From contig NZ_JAMOIM010000013.1 of NCBI RefSeq assembly GCF_026130545.1, positions 110,456 to 174,455 of the forward strand: 64,000 nucleotides of DNA, given 5' to 3'. The notes beneath the pieces are model-generated. The model did not search any database, was not told the origin of the DNA, and was given only the letters and a program-made list of their open reading frames with translations. Of the stretch, positions 39,181 through 48,496 are shown in pieces; position 1 is the first letter of the stretch, and the number at the start of each line of letters is the position of its first letter. This stretch comes from Lichenifustis flavocetrariae. GTDB lineage: Bacteria; Pseudomonadota; Alphaproteobacteria; Rhizobiales; Beijerinckiaceae. Made by a program: the position numbers and the translations under genes.

Positions 39181-39926
39181 GGCCGCACGGCGCCGATCAG
39201 ATATTCGACATTGCCGTCGCGGCCCGTCACGGGTGACGTGATCGTGTCCCGCACCCGCCAGCCAAGATCCCCGACGAGCGCACTTATCCGGGCGCAGGCC
39301 GCCTCCCGCACCGCCGCGTCGCGCACGATCCCCTTGCGGGTGCCGCCGATCCCGGCCTCGAATTGCGGCTTGACCAAAGCGATCAGCATGGCGGCCGGGG
39401 CCGCGAGCGGCAGTACGGCCGGAAGAACCAGGGAAAGGGAGATGAAACTCGCATCGCAGACGATCATCCCGGGCGCCTCGGGGATCTCGCGCGCCGTCAG
39501 CCCCCTCGCATCGGTGCCGGAGAGATCCCGCACGCGATTGTCATCCCGTACACGCGGGTGCAATTGGTCATGGCCGACATCGACCGCATAGACCTGCCGC
39601 GCTCCGCGGGAGAGGAGCACATCCGTGAAGCCGCCCGTCGAAGCTCCCACGTCGAGGCAGATCTGATCGCGCGGGTCGAAGGCAAAGCGGTCCAGCGCGG
39701 CCACGAGCTTCAAACCGCCACGCGACACCCAGGGGTACGGCGCCTCCGCTTGCAGCTTCGCGTCGGGGGGAACGCGCTCGCCCGCCTTTGTCACAATACG
39801 GCCGTCCACGGAGACAAGCCCGGCCGCGACCGCCTCCTGGGCCTTGGTCCGGCTCTCGAACAATCCCGCCGCCACGAGGGCGAGATCGAGGCGGGCGAGT
39901 GCCGTGCCGGAGGAGGTGTCCGTCAG
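39177..39926 (-). CDS. tlyA: TlyA-family rRNA 2'-O-methyltransferase with a likely CTG start
   Basis: This is 249 residues if translation begins at CTG 39926. An S4 RNA-binding domain fills about 8-65 ([20 protein letters not shown]). A Rossmann SAM domain follows ([20 protein letters not shown]) with the FtsJ-like catalytic Lys in [12 protein letters not shown]. TlyA methylates ribose in 16S and/or 23S rRNA. No ATG, GTG or TTG lies in frame upstream of GTG 39875, which would cut off the RLDLAL start of the S4 domain. CTG 39926 overlaps the dxs stop (CTGA) and has GGGAGG 9 nt before it. Confidence 0.9.
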   Translation of the reverse strand: MTDTSSGTALARLDLALVAAGLFESRTKAQEAVAAGLVSVDGRIVTKAGERVPPDAKLQAEAPYPWVSRGGLKLVAALDRFAFDPRDQICLDVGASTGGFTDVLLSRGARQVYAVDVGHDQLHPRVRDDNRVRDLSGTDARGLTAREIPEAPGMIVCDASFISLSLVLPAVLPLAAPAAMLIALVKPQFEAGIGGTRKGIVRDAAVREAACARISALVGDLGWRVRDTITSPVTGRDGNVEYLIGAVRP

Positions 39927-41866
39927 ACGGTCTTTCCTCCCGAGCGCTTTACGGGCTTCGGAAGCGTCTCTTTCGCCTGCGCGATTCCCAGCACCTTCAT
40001 CACCGCATCGACGATCCCCTTGGCGTCGAGACCGGCGGTGGCATACATGGTTTCGGGCTTGTCATGGTCGATATAGGTGTCGGGCAGCACGAGGCTACGC
40101 ACCTTGAGGCCGTGGTCGAGCAGGCCGTCTTCGCTAAGGGCGTGCAGCACGTAGGAGCCGAACCCGCCGATCGAACCTTCCTCGACCGTGATCAGCACCT
40201 CATGGGTTTCGGCCAGCTTGCGCAGCAAGTCCCGATCGAGCGGCTTCGCGAACCGGGCATCGGCCACCGTCGCCGAGAGACCGTGGCTGGCGAGGGTCTC
40301 GGCAGCCTTCAGGCTCTCAGCCAGCCGCGTGCCGAGCGAGAGGATCGCCACTTGCTTGCCTTCACGCAGCACGCGACCCTTGCCGATCTCGAGCGGGACA
40401 CCGACGGCAGGCATGTCCATGCCGACGCCTTCACCGCGGGGATAGCGCAGGGCCGACGGCCCTTCGTTATAGGCGACCTGCGTCGCCACCATGTGGACCA
40501 GTTCGGATTCGTCGGCCGCCGCCATGATCATCATGTTGGGCAGACACCCGAGGTAGGCGATATCGAATGAGCCGGCATGGGTCGGTCCATCGGCACCCAC
40601 GAGACCGGCCCGGTCGAGCGCAAAACGCACGGGCAGGTTCTGCAGCGCCACGTCATGCACGACCTGGTCGTAGCCGCGCTGCAGGAAGGTCGAATAGATG
40701 GCGCAGAAAGGCTTATAGCCTTCCGTCGCCAAGCCGGCCGCAAAGGTCACGGCATGCTGCTCGGCGATGCCGACGTCGAAGGTCCGTTTCGGGAAGGCCT
40801 GACCGAAAAGATCGAGGCCGGTGCCCGACGGCATGGCGGCCGTGATGGCCACGATCTTGTCGTCCTTCTTGGCTTCCTTGATGAGGCTCTCGCCGAACAC
40901 GCGCTGATAGGCCGGCGCATTGGCCTTGGCCTTCACCTGCGTGCCGGTGATCACGTCGAACTTGTTGACGCCATGATATTTATCGGCCGAGGCCTCGGCA
41001 GGCGCGTATCCATGACCCTTCTTGGTCACGACATGGATCAGCACCGGGCCGGCTTCGCTGTCGCGCACGTTCTTGAGGACCGGGAGCAGGTGTTCGAGGT
41101 TGTGACCGTCGATGGGCCCGACATAGTAGAAACCGAGCTCCTCGAAGAGAGTGCCGCCCGTGAAGAAGCCACGCGCATATTCCTCGGTGCGCTTGGCCTT
41201 CTCGTAGAAGAAACGTGGCAGGTGCTGGGCCAATTGCTTGCCGAAATCGCGCAGCGACCGGTAGGTGCCACCCGAGACAAGCCGTGCCAGATAGGCCGAC
41301 ATGCCGCCCACCGGAGGCGCGATCGACATATCATTGTCGTTCAGTATGACGATGAGACGGGAATGCAGCGCCCCGGCATTGTTCAGCGCCTCATAGGCCA
41401 TGCCGGCCGACATGGAGCCGTCGCCGATGACCGCCACGACCGAATTGGTGCCGCCTGACAAGTCCCGCGCCACGGCCATGCCGAGGCCGGCCGAGATCGA
41501 GGTCGACGAATGGGCCGCGCCGAAGGGGTCGTATTCGCTTTCCGCGCGTTTGGTGAAGCCCGAAAGGCCCCCGGGCTGACGCAGGGTGCGAATACGATCG
41601 CGCCGTCCGGTCAGGATCTTGTGCGGATAGGCCTGATGGCCGACGTCCCAGATGATGCGATCGCCCGGTGTGTCGAAGACGTAATGGAGTGCCACCGTCA
41701 GCTCGACCACCCCGAGGCCTGCGCCGAGATGCCCACCCGTGACCGAAACAGCGCTGATCGTCTCGGCGCGAAGCTCGTCCGCCACCTGCCGAAGATCGGC
41801 CTCTGGCAATGCGCGCAAGTCGCGAGGGATCTTGATGCGATCGAGCAGGGGCGTGTTTGGCGTCAT
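39923..41866 (-). CDS. dxs: 1-deoxy-D-xylulose-5-phosphate synthase
   Basis: This is 647 residues from ATG 41866. This thiamine-diphosphate enzyme makes DXP from pyruvate and glyceraldehyde 3-phosphate for isoprenoids, thiamine and pyridoxal. [20 protein letters not shown] near 49 and the ThDP-binding [18 protein letters not shown] (GDG-x-NN pattern) near 152 are seen. The transketolase C-terminal half has [18 protein letters not shown] near 370. An open extension to 42079 is not protein-like. tlyA and the methyltransferase gene follow with overlaps, forming an operon. Confidence 0.97.
   Translation of the reverse strand: MTPNTPLLDRIKIPRDLRALPEADLRQVADELRAETISAVSVTGGHLGAGLGVVELTVALHYVFDTPGDRIIWDVGHQAYPHKILTGRRDRIRTLRQPGGLSGFTKRAESEYDPFGAAHSSTSISAGLGMAVARDLSGGTNSVVAVIGDGSMSAGMAYEALNNAGALHSRLIVILNDNDMSIAPPVGGMSAYLARLVSGGTYRSLRDFGKQLAQHLPRFFYEKAKRTEEYARGFFTGGTLFEELGFYYVGPIDGHNLEHLLPVLKNVRDSEAGPVLIHVVTKKGHGYAPAEASADKYHGVNKFDVITGTQVKAKANAPAYQRVFGESLIKEAKKDDKIVAITAAMPSGTGLDLFGQAFPKRTFDVGIAEQHAVTFAAGLATEGYKPFCAIYSTFLQRGYDQVVHDVALQNLPVRFALDRAGLVGADGPTHAGSFDIAYLGCLPNMMIMAAADESELVHMVATQVAYNEGPSALRYPRGEGVGMDMPAVGVPLEIGKGRVLREGKQVAILSLGTRLAESLKAAETLASHGLSATVADARFAKPLDRDLLRKLAETHEVLITVEEGSIGGFGSYVLHALSEDGLLDHGLKVRSLVLPDTYIDHDKPETMYATAGLDAKGIVDAVMKVLGIAQAKETLPKPVKRSGGKTV
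39936..39941 (-). promoter_or_regulatory. Shine-Dalgarno site for the tlyA CTG start
   Basis: GGGAGG on the minus strand lies inside the last dxs codons, 9 nt before CTG 39926. It is the only good ribosome site near the expected tlyA N-terminus. Confidence 0.6.
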
Positions 41867-42165
41867 TCTCAACTCTTCGGAGGACATCACGTCACTTTGG
41901 CGAATTGGTCCCGGTACACTAGAAGCGTGCGTGAAGCAAAGGCCAAGGACGAACTGCCCGGGCGAAAGTGGGGCCGATGCGCTTTTCAGGCCGCACTCGC
42001 CTGGACCACACCGGCTTGCGGACCCGCATTCGACATTGCTGAAGCTGCGAAAGCAATCGAATGCTTGGCGCAAGGCCATTCAGCTGTGCAACGATCATTC
42101 CACATCTGCCATTGAAGGGGCGAAATCACTTTCCCGCCTCGAAAAAGCACTCCGAAAGGCCAGTC

Positions 42166-42750
42166 ATGTCTTTTCCACCGATGTTTCCCGACGAGATCAA
42201 CGGTTCAGGCCCGGTTCTCGACCGAAAGCGTCTTCACGATCACTGGAAGGGCTTCGTCGTGCTCGGCGCGCTCGCCACGGCGCTTGGGCTTCTTGCGCTC
42301 GCCCTGACGGAATCGGCGACGATCACCTCGGTGTTGGTGATCGGGGTGTTCATGATCGTGGCGGGTGCGGCCGAGATCACGATCGGGTTCCGAATGCGGT
42401 CGTGGCGCCGCTTCGTGGTCTGGGAAATCGCCGGGGTCCTCTATCTCGTGGCGGGGGGCTTTGCGGTCCTGGTGCCCGAGGTGGCCTCGGTGGTCATCAC
42501 CCTTCTTCTGGGCGCCGGCCTCGTGGCGACCGGCCTCCTCAGGATCGTCTTCGGGATCCAGCTCGGCTCCTCGCCCAGCCGCACGATGCTGTTCGTCTCG
42601 GGGGTCGTGACGATGCTGCTCGGACTGGTGATCGTCCTCGGCTGGCCAGCCAATAGTGCGCTGATCCTCGGAACGCTGCTCGGCATCGACCTCGTGTTCA
42701 ACGGGATCTCCTGGATCTTCTTCGGCCTGCGCGCCCGCACCCCCGCCTGA
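42166..42750 (+). CDS. HdeD/DUF308-family membrane protein
   Basis: This is 194 residues from ATG 42166, preceded by GAAAGG. Six hydrophobic helices are visible, arranged as three repeated pairs (GFVVLGALATALGLLALAL; VLVIGVFMIVAGAAEITIGF; LILGTLLGIDLVFNGISWIF). The repeat with a MIVAGAAEI-type motif is typical of HdeD, linked to acid resistance in enterics. Its role here is unknown. The ends are short and soluble. Confidence 0.9.
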   Translation: MSFPPMFPDEINGSGPVLDRKRLHDHWKGFVVLGALATALGLLALALTESATITSVLVIGVFMIVAGAAEITIGFRMRSWRRFVVWEIAGVLYLVAGGFAVLVPEVASVVITLLLGAGLVATGLLRIVFGIQLGSSPSRTMLFVSGVVTMLLGLVIVLGWPANSALILGTLLGIDLVFNGISWIFFGLRARTPA

Positions 42751-42884
42751 CGGCTCGCGCCGCGAATGCACCAGGGTATCGTAATCCGGCCTTCGCGACA
42801 CAGTGCTCCGCTTTGCCCACCGCCCGCGTCTTTCAGCCTTGTCACGCCGCGGCGATCTGCTAAGAGAGACACGCGCTAAAAGCG

Positions 42885-42960
42885 GCCGCAATAGCTCAGT
42901 TGGTAGAGCACCTCATTCGTAATGAGGGGGTCGGGGGTTCGAATCCCTCTTGCGGCACCA
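42885..42960 (+). tRNA. tRNA-Thr (anticodon CGT)
   Basis: A 76-nt cloverleaf is complete. Acceptor arms GCCGCAA and TTGCGGC pair perfectly. The anticodon stem CCTCA/TGAGG encloses the loop TTCGTAA, giving anticodon CGT for ACG (Thr). GGTTCGAAT is the T loop, and CCA is encoded at 42958-42960. Confidence 0.97.
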
Positions 42961-42976
42961 ATAGCTTAGCAGGATT

Positions 42977-43009
42977 TTGCACCCCAAGATTTAGGTTAGG
43001 GGGGTGCAA
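42977..43009 (+). terminator. hairpin after tRNA-Thr
   Basis: TTGCACCCC and GGGGTGCAA form a perfect 9-bp inverted repeat with a 15-nt loop, starting 17 nt after the tRNA. There is no T tract. It may end the tRNA transcript or mark the edge of the phage remnant. Confidence 0.4.
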
Positions 43010-43031
43010 TGGTGGTGTACGACCTCATCGA

Positions 43032-44078
43032 TCAACAAGCCTCGCTGCTCCCTTTGAAGCGGCGCCATATCCGTTCGAAACGTTGATCGCGCCAGCCTGA
43101 GCACGTCTTGCGTATCGCCGCCGGCCGCCCGGCCGCCGCGAGACCAACGATCCCGGTGCCGACCGCCGTCGAGGCGAGTGCCAGACTGGCGGCTCGCGCT
43201 GCCCACGTGATCCGCCGGAATGGGCCGACGATCATATAGTCGCTCCGCCGGTCAAGAGCCCCGGCACGTTCAGCGCGCCGCCACGCATCAGCGCGAAGCC
43301 AAGCGCCACCTGGCGGCCCGACGCGAGCGCGGCGCGGCCAATCGCCCCGGAAAGGTGTCACAACAAGCGCGAGGCTGGCCTTCGACGCGGCGCCCACCCG
43401 CCAGAATGCAAGTGCCAAGTCGAGCACGGCCGCCTTGCCAAAAAGCACGGCGTACCGCAGACCGATGGCGGCAACCTGAAATCCGATCACGGCCGCTGTC
43501 GAAACGACTATCGCCGAGACGAGCTTTGGATTCGCCGAAGAAAGGTCCGCAACCGATCGCACAAAAGGTTGCGTCGCGGCCATGGCGCTGTTGAGCGCCG
43601 GCAACAGCGAGTCGCCGATCGCCTTGCCGAGAGCGGTGACGTGGTTCTTGAAGAGCTGAACGTTGTTCGCCGTGGTGGCGGCACGAGCATCATATTGAGC
43701 GTTTGCGGAGCCAGCGCAATCCGTCTCCTTTGCGACCATCCCGGGGGACTTACGCAAAAGATCGATGTTGCCAAGCCGGTTGTTCAGGCCCTTGGCCCCG
43801 TTCCCGAATAGCTCGCTCGCGGTCGCGGCCTGCTTATATTTCGGGAGCTTGGCAAGCTTCTCCATGACAGTCGGGGTCGTGCCGAACGCGTCCTTCTGCA
43901 TGGCCTTGGCGATCTTGGCGGCATCGAGCCCGAGTTGCTGGAATGCCTTCTTCTGCCCTTTCGTCATGGCGGTGCCCTTTGTGAGCGCAAGGTGTCAAAC
44001 GGTGCCGAACATTGACCCCCGATCGGCGTCCAAAAATTGCACGGCGATTCACACCTTGGCCGAGAAATTGAGCGTCAT
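43032..44078 (-). pseudogene. phage tail tape-measure protein remnant
   Basis: The frame from ATG 44078 (MTLNFSAKV) meets two in-frame TGA stops before continuing as ALTKGTAMTKGQKKAFQQLG. That part and LDAAKIAKAMQKDAFG are typical of TP901-type tape-measure proteins. Hydrophobic stretches follow (LVSAIVVSTAAVIGFQVAAI). After residue LALVVTPF the sense frame shifts (GAIGRAALASGRQVALGF in another frame), and later FRRITWAARAASLALAST is back in the first frame. It is far too short for a tape measure and clearly dead. It lies just after tRNA-Thr, a frequent phage target. Confidence 0.75.
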
Positions 44079-44131
44079 CGGGCGCCTTACCGCCAGCCAA
44101 CAGGCGCCCTTCGACATGGCGGTGCTGTTCC

Positions 44132-44323
44132 TTATCGGTGGCATGACCACGGCCGCGCTGGACGCTCCCTGTGTTCGATCCGCGCCTCATTCATCCGCCG
44201 GCCCGCGAGCTCTCGAAGCCACTGCGGATGTTCGAGGATTTCGCGGGTGAGTTCGAGGCTGGGCTGTTTCCCGGCCTGCAGCTTGAAGGATGTCACAGTG
44301 GAGTTGCGCCGCAAACAACGCAT
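44132..44323 (-). CDS. small ORF of the phage tail remnant
   Basis: This is 63 residues. FKLQAGKQPSLELTREILEH and QWLRELAGRRMNEA read like a small phage tail assembly protein, which usually lies directly before the tape measure, as here. I cannot name the family, and it may be a fragment. Confidence 0.35.
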   Translation of the reverse strand: MRCLRRNSTVTSFKLQAGKQPSLELTREILEHPQWLRELAGRRMNEARIEHRERPARPWSCHR

Positions 44324-44470
44324 GGATCCCCTGACCGGCTTGAAAGCGGTGACTGGTCCTGATCTTGCGAGTTTTATCCGCGAGATTGAACTGATGCGGA
44401 TTTTGCCCCTGGGGAGCAGCGTTGCCGGTATTTGCGCAGGCGCGAGCCGGGCGCGGTCAGAATGACGTTA

Positions 44471-45493
44471 CTAGGCCAAGATCCGCGACGCCAATTCTTG
44501 GAAACGGGTGAGCTGATCCGCCACATCTCCCAGAGCGGCGACCTTCTGGTGGTTATAGCAGTGAACGAGATGCCCCCCGCCCAGCGCGGACGGCGGCGGT
44601 GACACATCGCGACAGCGTGACTCCGTAAAGGGGCAGCGGGTCGCGAGCGGGCATCCCGGCGGCAGGTCGATCGGGCTTGGGATCTCACCTTCGAGCGTGA
44701 GACGCCGTTCGGCCTTGAGCGAGGGATGAGGGAGCATCACCGAGGCCAGCAGGCCCGCACTATAGGGGTGTCGCGGGGCCGCGAACAGCCGATCTGAGGG
44801 TCCTTCCTCGGCAATGCTGCCGAGGTAGAGCACGACCACACGGTGGCTGAGGAAGCGCACCGTGCTAAGGTCATGGGAGATGAAGAGGTAGGCGGTGTCG
44901 AGATCGGCCTGCAGCGCCTTGAGCAAGTCGACGATCTCGGCGCGCGCGGTGGGATCGAGGGCAGAGGTCGGCTCGTCCAGAACGATGAGGTCAGGCCGCG
45001 TCACGATCGCCCGACCAATCCCGACGCGCTGCTGCAAGCCGGCACTGAGGTCCGCCGGGCGAACATCGAGAAGCGCCGGCCGCAGGCCGATCAGAGCCGC
45101 TGTTTCGGCCACCCGCCGGTCACGATCGCCCCGCGACATGCCGAGCGTGAGCAGCGGCTCCCCCAGGATTTCGCCGATGCGCATCCGGGGGTTCAGTGAT
45201 TCGGCGGGTTCCTGAAACACCATCTGCAGCCGACCCCGCAGCGCCTTGGCGCGGACGTCAACGCCCCGTCCCATCGCTTGGCCTTTGAAGAAGATGCCAC
45301 CGGCGGTGGGCTCGATCAGCCCGAGAAGGCAGCGCCCGATGGTCGTCTTGCCCGAGCCGGATTCACCCACGAGCGACACGGTCTCGCCACGCTCGATGGA
45401 AAAGCTCACGCCGTTGATCGCTTGCACTTTCCGGCGCGAGCCCGCGATCGGGAAGTGCTTCACGAGGTTCTGCACCTCCAGGAGGCTGCTCAT
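44471..45493 (-). CDS. peptide-type ABC transporter ATP-binding protein, DppF/OppF type
   Basis: This is 340 residues from ATG 45493; the longer open frame upstream is a shadow. Walker A is GESGSGKTT at 43-51, Q-loop Q94, Walker B LIVLDEP with Glu174, and H-loop His207. The signature is LSAGLQQR at 149, where LSGGQ is expected. The C-terminal Cys-rich zone (CPLATRCPFTESRC) is typical of Dpp/Opp ATPases. Only the signature is degenerate. It is the last gene of a five-gene transporter operon, 4 nt after its partner. Confidence 0.94.
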   Translation of the reverse strand: MSSLLEVQNLVKHFPIAGSRRKVQAINGVSFSIERGETVSLVGESGSGKTTIGRCLLGLIEPTAGGIFFKGQAMGRGVDVRAKALRGRLQMVFQEPAESLNPRMRIGEILGEPLLTLGMSRGDRDRRVAETAALIGLRPALLDVRPADLSAGLQQRVGIGRAIVTRPDLIVLDEPTSALDPTARAEIVDLLKALQADLDTAYLFISHDLSTVRFLSHRVVVLYLGSIAEEGPSDRLFAAPRHPYSAGLLASVMLPHPSLKAERRLTLEGEIPSPIDLPPGCPLATRCPFTESRCRDVSPPPSALGGGHLVHCYNHQKVAALGDVADQLTRFQELASRILA

Positions 45494-45497
45494 CTGA

Positions 45498-46508
45498 CTA
45501 GATCCCGACTGGGAAATGGCATCGCACGGCACGAGCGTCACCGAGGCGCCGAAGAGCCGGATGCTCGCTTGTGCATCGCGGCTGCCGGCGGACGCAACGC
45601 GGAGCGAAGACACACCCTTCGCCGGCCCCAGGCAGAGTTTCGTCTGGCGGAACGGTCCAACGGCGGCGCAGGTCCGCGCTATGCGAGAAGGCCGCGAGCA
45701 GCATGAGGCTATAGGGATGGGTCGGCCGATCAAAGAAAGTATCAACCGTCGCGACTTCCACGACCTCACCGGCATAGAGTACCACGATGCGGTCGCAGAA
45801 ATGCGCCGTGATGGCGATGTCGCGGGTGATGAAAAGGGCGGAGGAGTCCTTGGCTCGGATCAGCGTCCGCAGCAGATCGAGGATTTGGGCCTGCACGGTG
45901 ACATCGAGGCCGCTCGTCGCGTCGTCGGAGATCACGAAGGCCGGCGAGCAGGCGAGCGCGATGGCGATGACGACGCGCTGCGCCATCCCGCCGCTGAGTT
46001 CATGCGGATAGGCATCGAGCCGCCGTGCCGGATCAGGGATCGAGACGGCCTTGAGCATGTCGAGCGCGGCCGCGCGCGCGGCGCTGCGGCCGAGCCCCAG
46101 ATGGTGCCGAACGACATTTCCGATCTGCTCGCCGACTGTGAGGACCGGGTTCAGTTCGCTGCGCGGATTGGGAATGACCATGGCGAGGTTGCGCCCGCGG
46201 ATCGCACGAAGCGCATCGTCGCCGAGGTCAGCCATCACCTGCCCACGGAAGCTGATCGTTCCCGCATCGATGCGCCCCGGCTGCGGCACGAGCCCCATGA
46301 TGGCGCGCGCCAACGTCGTCTTGCCGGCCCCTGATTCGCCAACGAGGCCCACCATCTCGCCCCGCTCGATTGTCAGGTCGATTCCGCGCAGCGCCTCGGT
46401 CGGTGGGTCGACGGGGTGGCGGAAGGAGACATGCAGTCCTTCGACACGCAGCAATGGGTCCGATGGCGAGGCGGAAGACGGCGGCATGAGGTCGGCCTGC
46501 GACTGCAT
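45498..46508 (-). CDS. peptide-type ABC transporter ATP-binding protein, DppD/OppD type, with altered catalytic residues
   Basis: This is 336 residues. Walker A GESGAGKTT at 57-65 and the signature LSGGMAQR at 171 are normal. Three sites are altered. The Q-loop reads VIPNP, with Pro113 where Gln is expected. Walker B is FVISDDAT, with Asp196 in place of the catalytic Glu. The H-loop is FITRD, with Arg229 in place of His. It can probably bind but not efficiently hydrolyse ATP in its own site. The partner gene carries the matching signature defect, so this looks evolved rather than decayed. Confidence 0.93.
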   Translation of the reverse strand: MQSQADLMPPSSASPSDPLLRVEGLHVSFRHPVDPPTEALRGIDLTIERGEMVGLVGESGAGKTTLARAIMGLVPQPGRIDAGTISFRGQVMADLGDDALRAIRGRNLAMVIPNPRSELNPVLTVGEQIGNVVRHHLGLGRSAARAAALDMLKAVSIPDPARRLDAYPHELSGGMAQRVVIAIALACSPAFVISDDATSGLDVTVQAQILDLLRTLIRAKDSSALFITRDIAITAHFCDRIVVLYAGEVVEVATVDTFFDRPTHPYSLMLLAAFSHSADLRRRWTVPPDETLPGAGEGCVFAPRCVRRQPRCTSEHPALRRLGDARAVRCHFPVGI

Positions 46509-46509
46509 G

Positions 46510-47520
46510 TCAGCCCCGGGTTCGCGGATCGAGGAGAAAATAGGCGAGGTCCACGCAGAGGTAGACGATCAGCGAGAAGATCGCCGAGAAGACCACGAAG
46601 CCGAGGACCGGGTTGATATCGGCATTAAGGACGCCCTGGACCGCATATTGGCCGGCCCCGCCCCAGCTGAAGACGATCTCCACCAGCACCGCGCCGCCGA
46701 TCAGGAAGCCGTAGAGCACGCTCACGATTGTCACGATCGACGGCAGCGCGGCGCGGATCGCCTGGCGCATGACGACGCGTCGCGGCAACCCGCACATCTC
46801 GGCGTAGCGGATGAAGTCCGACGCCAGAATCCGGCCCACTGTCGACTGGGTCATCTTGAGGATCGGCCCGGCATTGATGAAGCCCAGCGTCGCGACGGGA
46901 AGGACGAGATGCGCCAAGGCCGATCCGAGCGCCTGAAGATCGCCCGCCAGCAGGCTGTCAAGGATGAGGCTGCCCGTCACGAAGGGGGGCGCTACCAGCG
47001 CGATATCGAGCCGCCCGAGCGGGGCGGGTGCGACATGAAGCGTCGAGTAGAAGACGTAGATGAGGACCAGGGCGAGCCAGAAGTCGGGGATCGCGCCGGC
47101 CAGCAGGCCATACGCCTCGCCGATCTTGCGCAAAGGCCCCCGTCCCGCCCGGGCCGCCGCGATTCCGAGCGGAATGCCGATCAGCAGCGCCAGGCTGAGC
47201 CCCAGCGTCACGAGTTCCAGCGTCGCGGGGAAGCGCTCGATGAGGTCGCTGACGACCGGACGCGTACTCTGCCAGGACGTGCCAAGGTCGCCGTGGAAGA
47301 CGTGTCCGATATAGACCGCGAACTGCCGGATCAGGGATTGGTCCAGTCCCAACGCCCGGCGCAAGCCGTCGATGGCGTCCGGCGTCGCGTTGGGGCCGAG
47401 CATGAGCACCGCCGGATCGCCGGGAATGAGTTTCACCAGGAAGAAGCTCACCATCAGGATCCCGACGAGTTGCGGGAGCACGAAAGCGAGGCGTCGCAGG
47501 ATGTAGCGAGCAAGGGCCAT
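46510..47520 (-). CDS. peptide-type ABC transporter permease, DppB type
   Basis: This is 336 residues from ATG 47520. The N-terminal helix with FFLVKLIPGDPAVLMLG is the DppB hallmark. Six hydrophobic helices follow, with the coupling EAA-type loop RYAEMCGLPRRVVMRQAIRA near 220. It pairs with the DppC-type gene upstream to form the channel. The gap to the downstream ATPase gene is 1 nt. Confidence 0.95.
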   Translation of the reverse strand: MALARYILRRLAFVLPQLVGILMVSFFLVKLIPGDPAVLMLGPNATPDAIDGLRRALGLDQSLIRQFAVYIGHVFHGDLGTSWQSTRPVVSDLIERFPATLELVTLGLSLALLIGIPLGIAAARAGRGPLRKIGEAYGLLAGAIPDFWLALVLIYVFYSTLHVAPAPLGRLDIALVAPPFVTGSLILDSLLAGDLQALGSALAHLVLPVATLGFINAGPILKMTQSTVGRILASDFIRYAEMCGLPRRVVMRQAIRAALPSIVTIVSVLYGFLIGGAVLVEIVFSWGGAGQYAVQGVLNADINPVLGFVVFSAIFSLIVYLCVDLAYFLLDPRTRG

Positions 47521-47528
47521 CTGACGGC

Positions 47529-48494
47529 TCAGCCTCCCTTGCCGGCGCGGCCGACGAGGCGCAGTTGAGCCGGGTCGGCCATGACCTCGATGCTGTTTCC
47601 AATGAGGGCGAAGCCGAAGACCGTGAGGCCGAGCGCGACCCCGGGGAACACCGACGGCCACCATTGCCCTGTCGTCACATTCTGATATCCGGTCGCGATC
47701 ATGCTGCCCCATTCAGGCGTCGGCGCCACGACGCCCGCGCCCACGAAGCTCAAGCCCGCCGTGAGCAGCACCGACCAGCCGATATTCACTGAAAGCTGTG
47801 CCAGCGCCGCCGCGATCGCATTGGGCAGGATATGGCGCCGCAGGATGGCGAAGTCCGACGACCCGGCCACGAAGGCCGCATCGACGTAGCGCATACCCCG
47901 GATCGACAGCACCTGGCTGCGCATCAGGCGGAGATAGATGGGGATGTTGACGAACGCGATGGCGACCACGACGCTGATGATGCTCTGGCCGAAGACGGCC
48001 ACGAGCGCGATGGCGAAGACGAAGACCGGGAACGCTTGCAGCACGTCAGCCGCGCGCATCACGAGCACGCTGAACGTCCGGCGCGCGAGCGAACGGCCCT
48101 CGTAGTAGCCAACGATCGCCCCGAGCGGGATGCCGACCATCGCCGACAGGGCCGTCCCTAACACCGCGATCGTCAGGTCGGTGCGTGGCGCAAAGAGGAT
48201 CCGGCTGAGGATGTCCATCCCGGTATTGTCGGTACCGAGCCAGTGGGAGAAACCGGGCGGCGACAGATAGACGTCCGGGTTCGCGGTCACGGGATCGTAG
48301 GGGGCGATCCATGGCGCGAGGATCGCGCAGGTCATAACGGCGGTGACGATGACATAGCCGAGCGCAAAGCTCGGCCGCCCGTGCAGGACGAGAAGAAAAA
48401 GCGAGCCGCGCGACCTCCACCGCGACCGACGGCCGGCACGCGGCGGCAGGGAGAGGCCCCCGGCCGACACTATGGTCCCCGACGGCCCCGACAT
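47529..48494 (-). CDS. peptide-type ABC transporter permease, DppC type
   Basis: This is 321 residues from ATG 48494. The DppC pattern is WIAPYDPVTANPDVYLSPPG followed by HWLGTDNTGMDILSRILF near 83. It has six membrane helices and an EAA loop (FVAGSSDFAILRRHILPN). GLSFVGAGVVAPTPEWGSMI is typical. The N-terminus is basic. It lies 2 nt after the binding-protein gene. Confidence 0.95.
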   Translation of the reverse strand: MSGPSGTIVSAGGLSLPPRAGRRSRWRSRGSLFLLVLHGRPSFALGYVIVTAVMTCAILAPWIAPYDPVTANPDVYLSPPGFSHWLGTDNTGMDILSRILFAPRTDLTIAVLGTALSAMVGIPLGAIVGYYEGRSLARRTFSVLVMRAADVLQAFPVFVFAIALVAVFGQSIISVVVAIAFVNIPIYLRLMRSQVLSIRGMRYVDAAFVAGSSDFAILRRHILPNAIAAALAQLSVNIGWSVLLTAGLSFVGAGVVAPTPEWGSMIATGYQNVTTGQWWPSVFPGVALGLTVFGFALIGNSIEVMADPAQLRLVGRAGKGG

Positions 48495-48496
48495 CG

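Noticed and set aside
41867..42165. possible xseB gene upstream of dxs
   Set aside because: xseB often precedes dxs in this group, but none of the minus-strand frames here resembles it. A plus-strand frame with LSRLEKALRKA is not conserved-looking.
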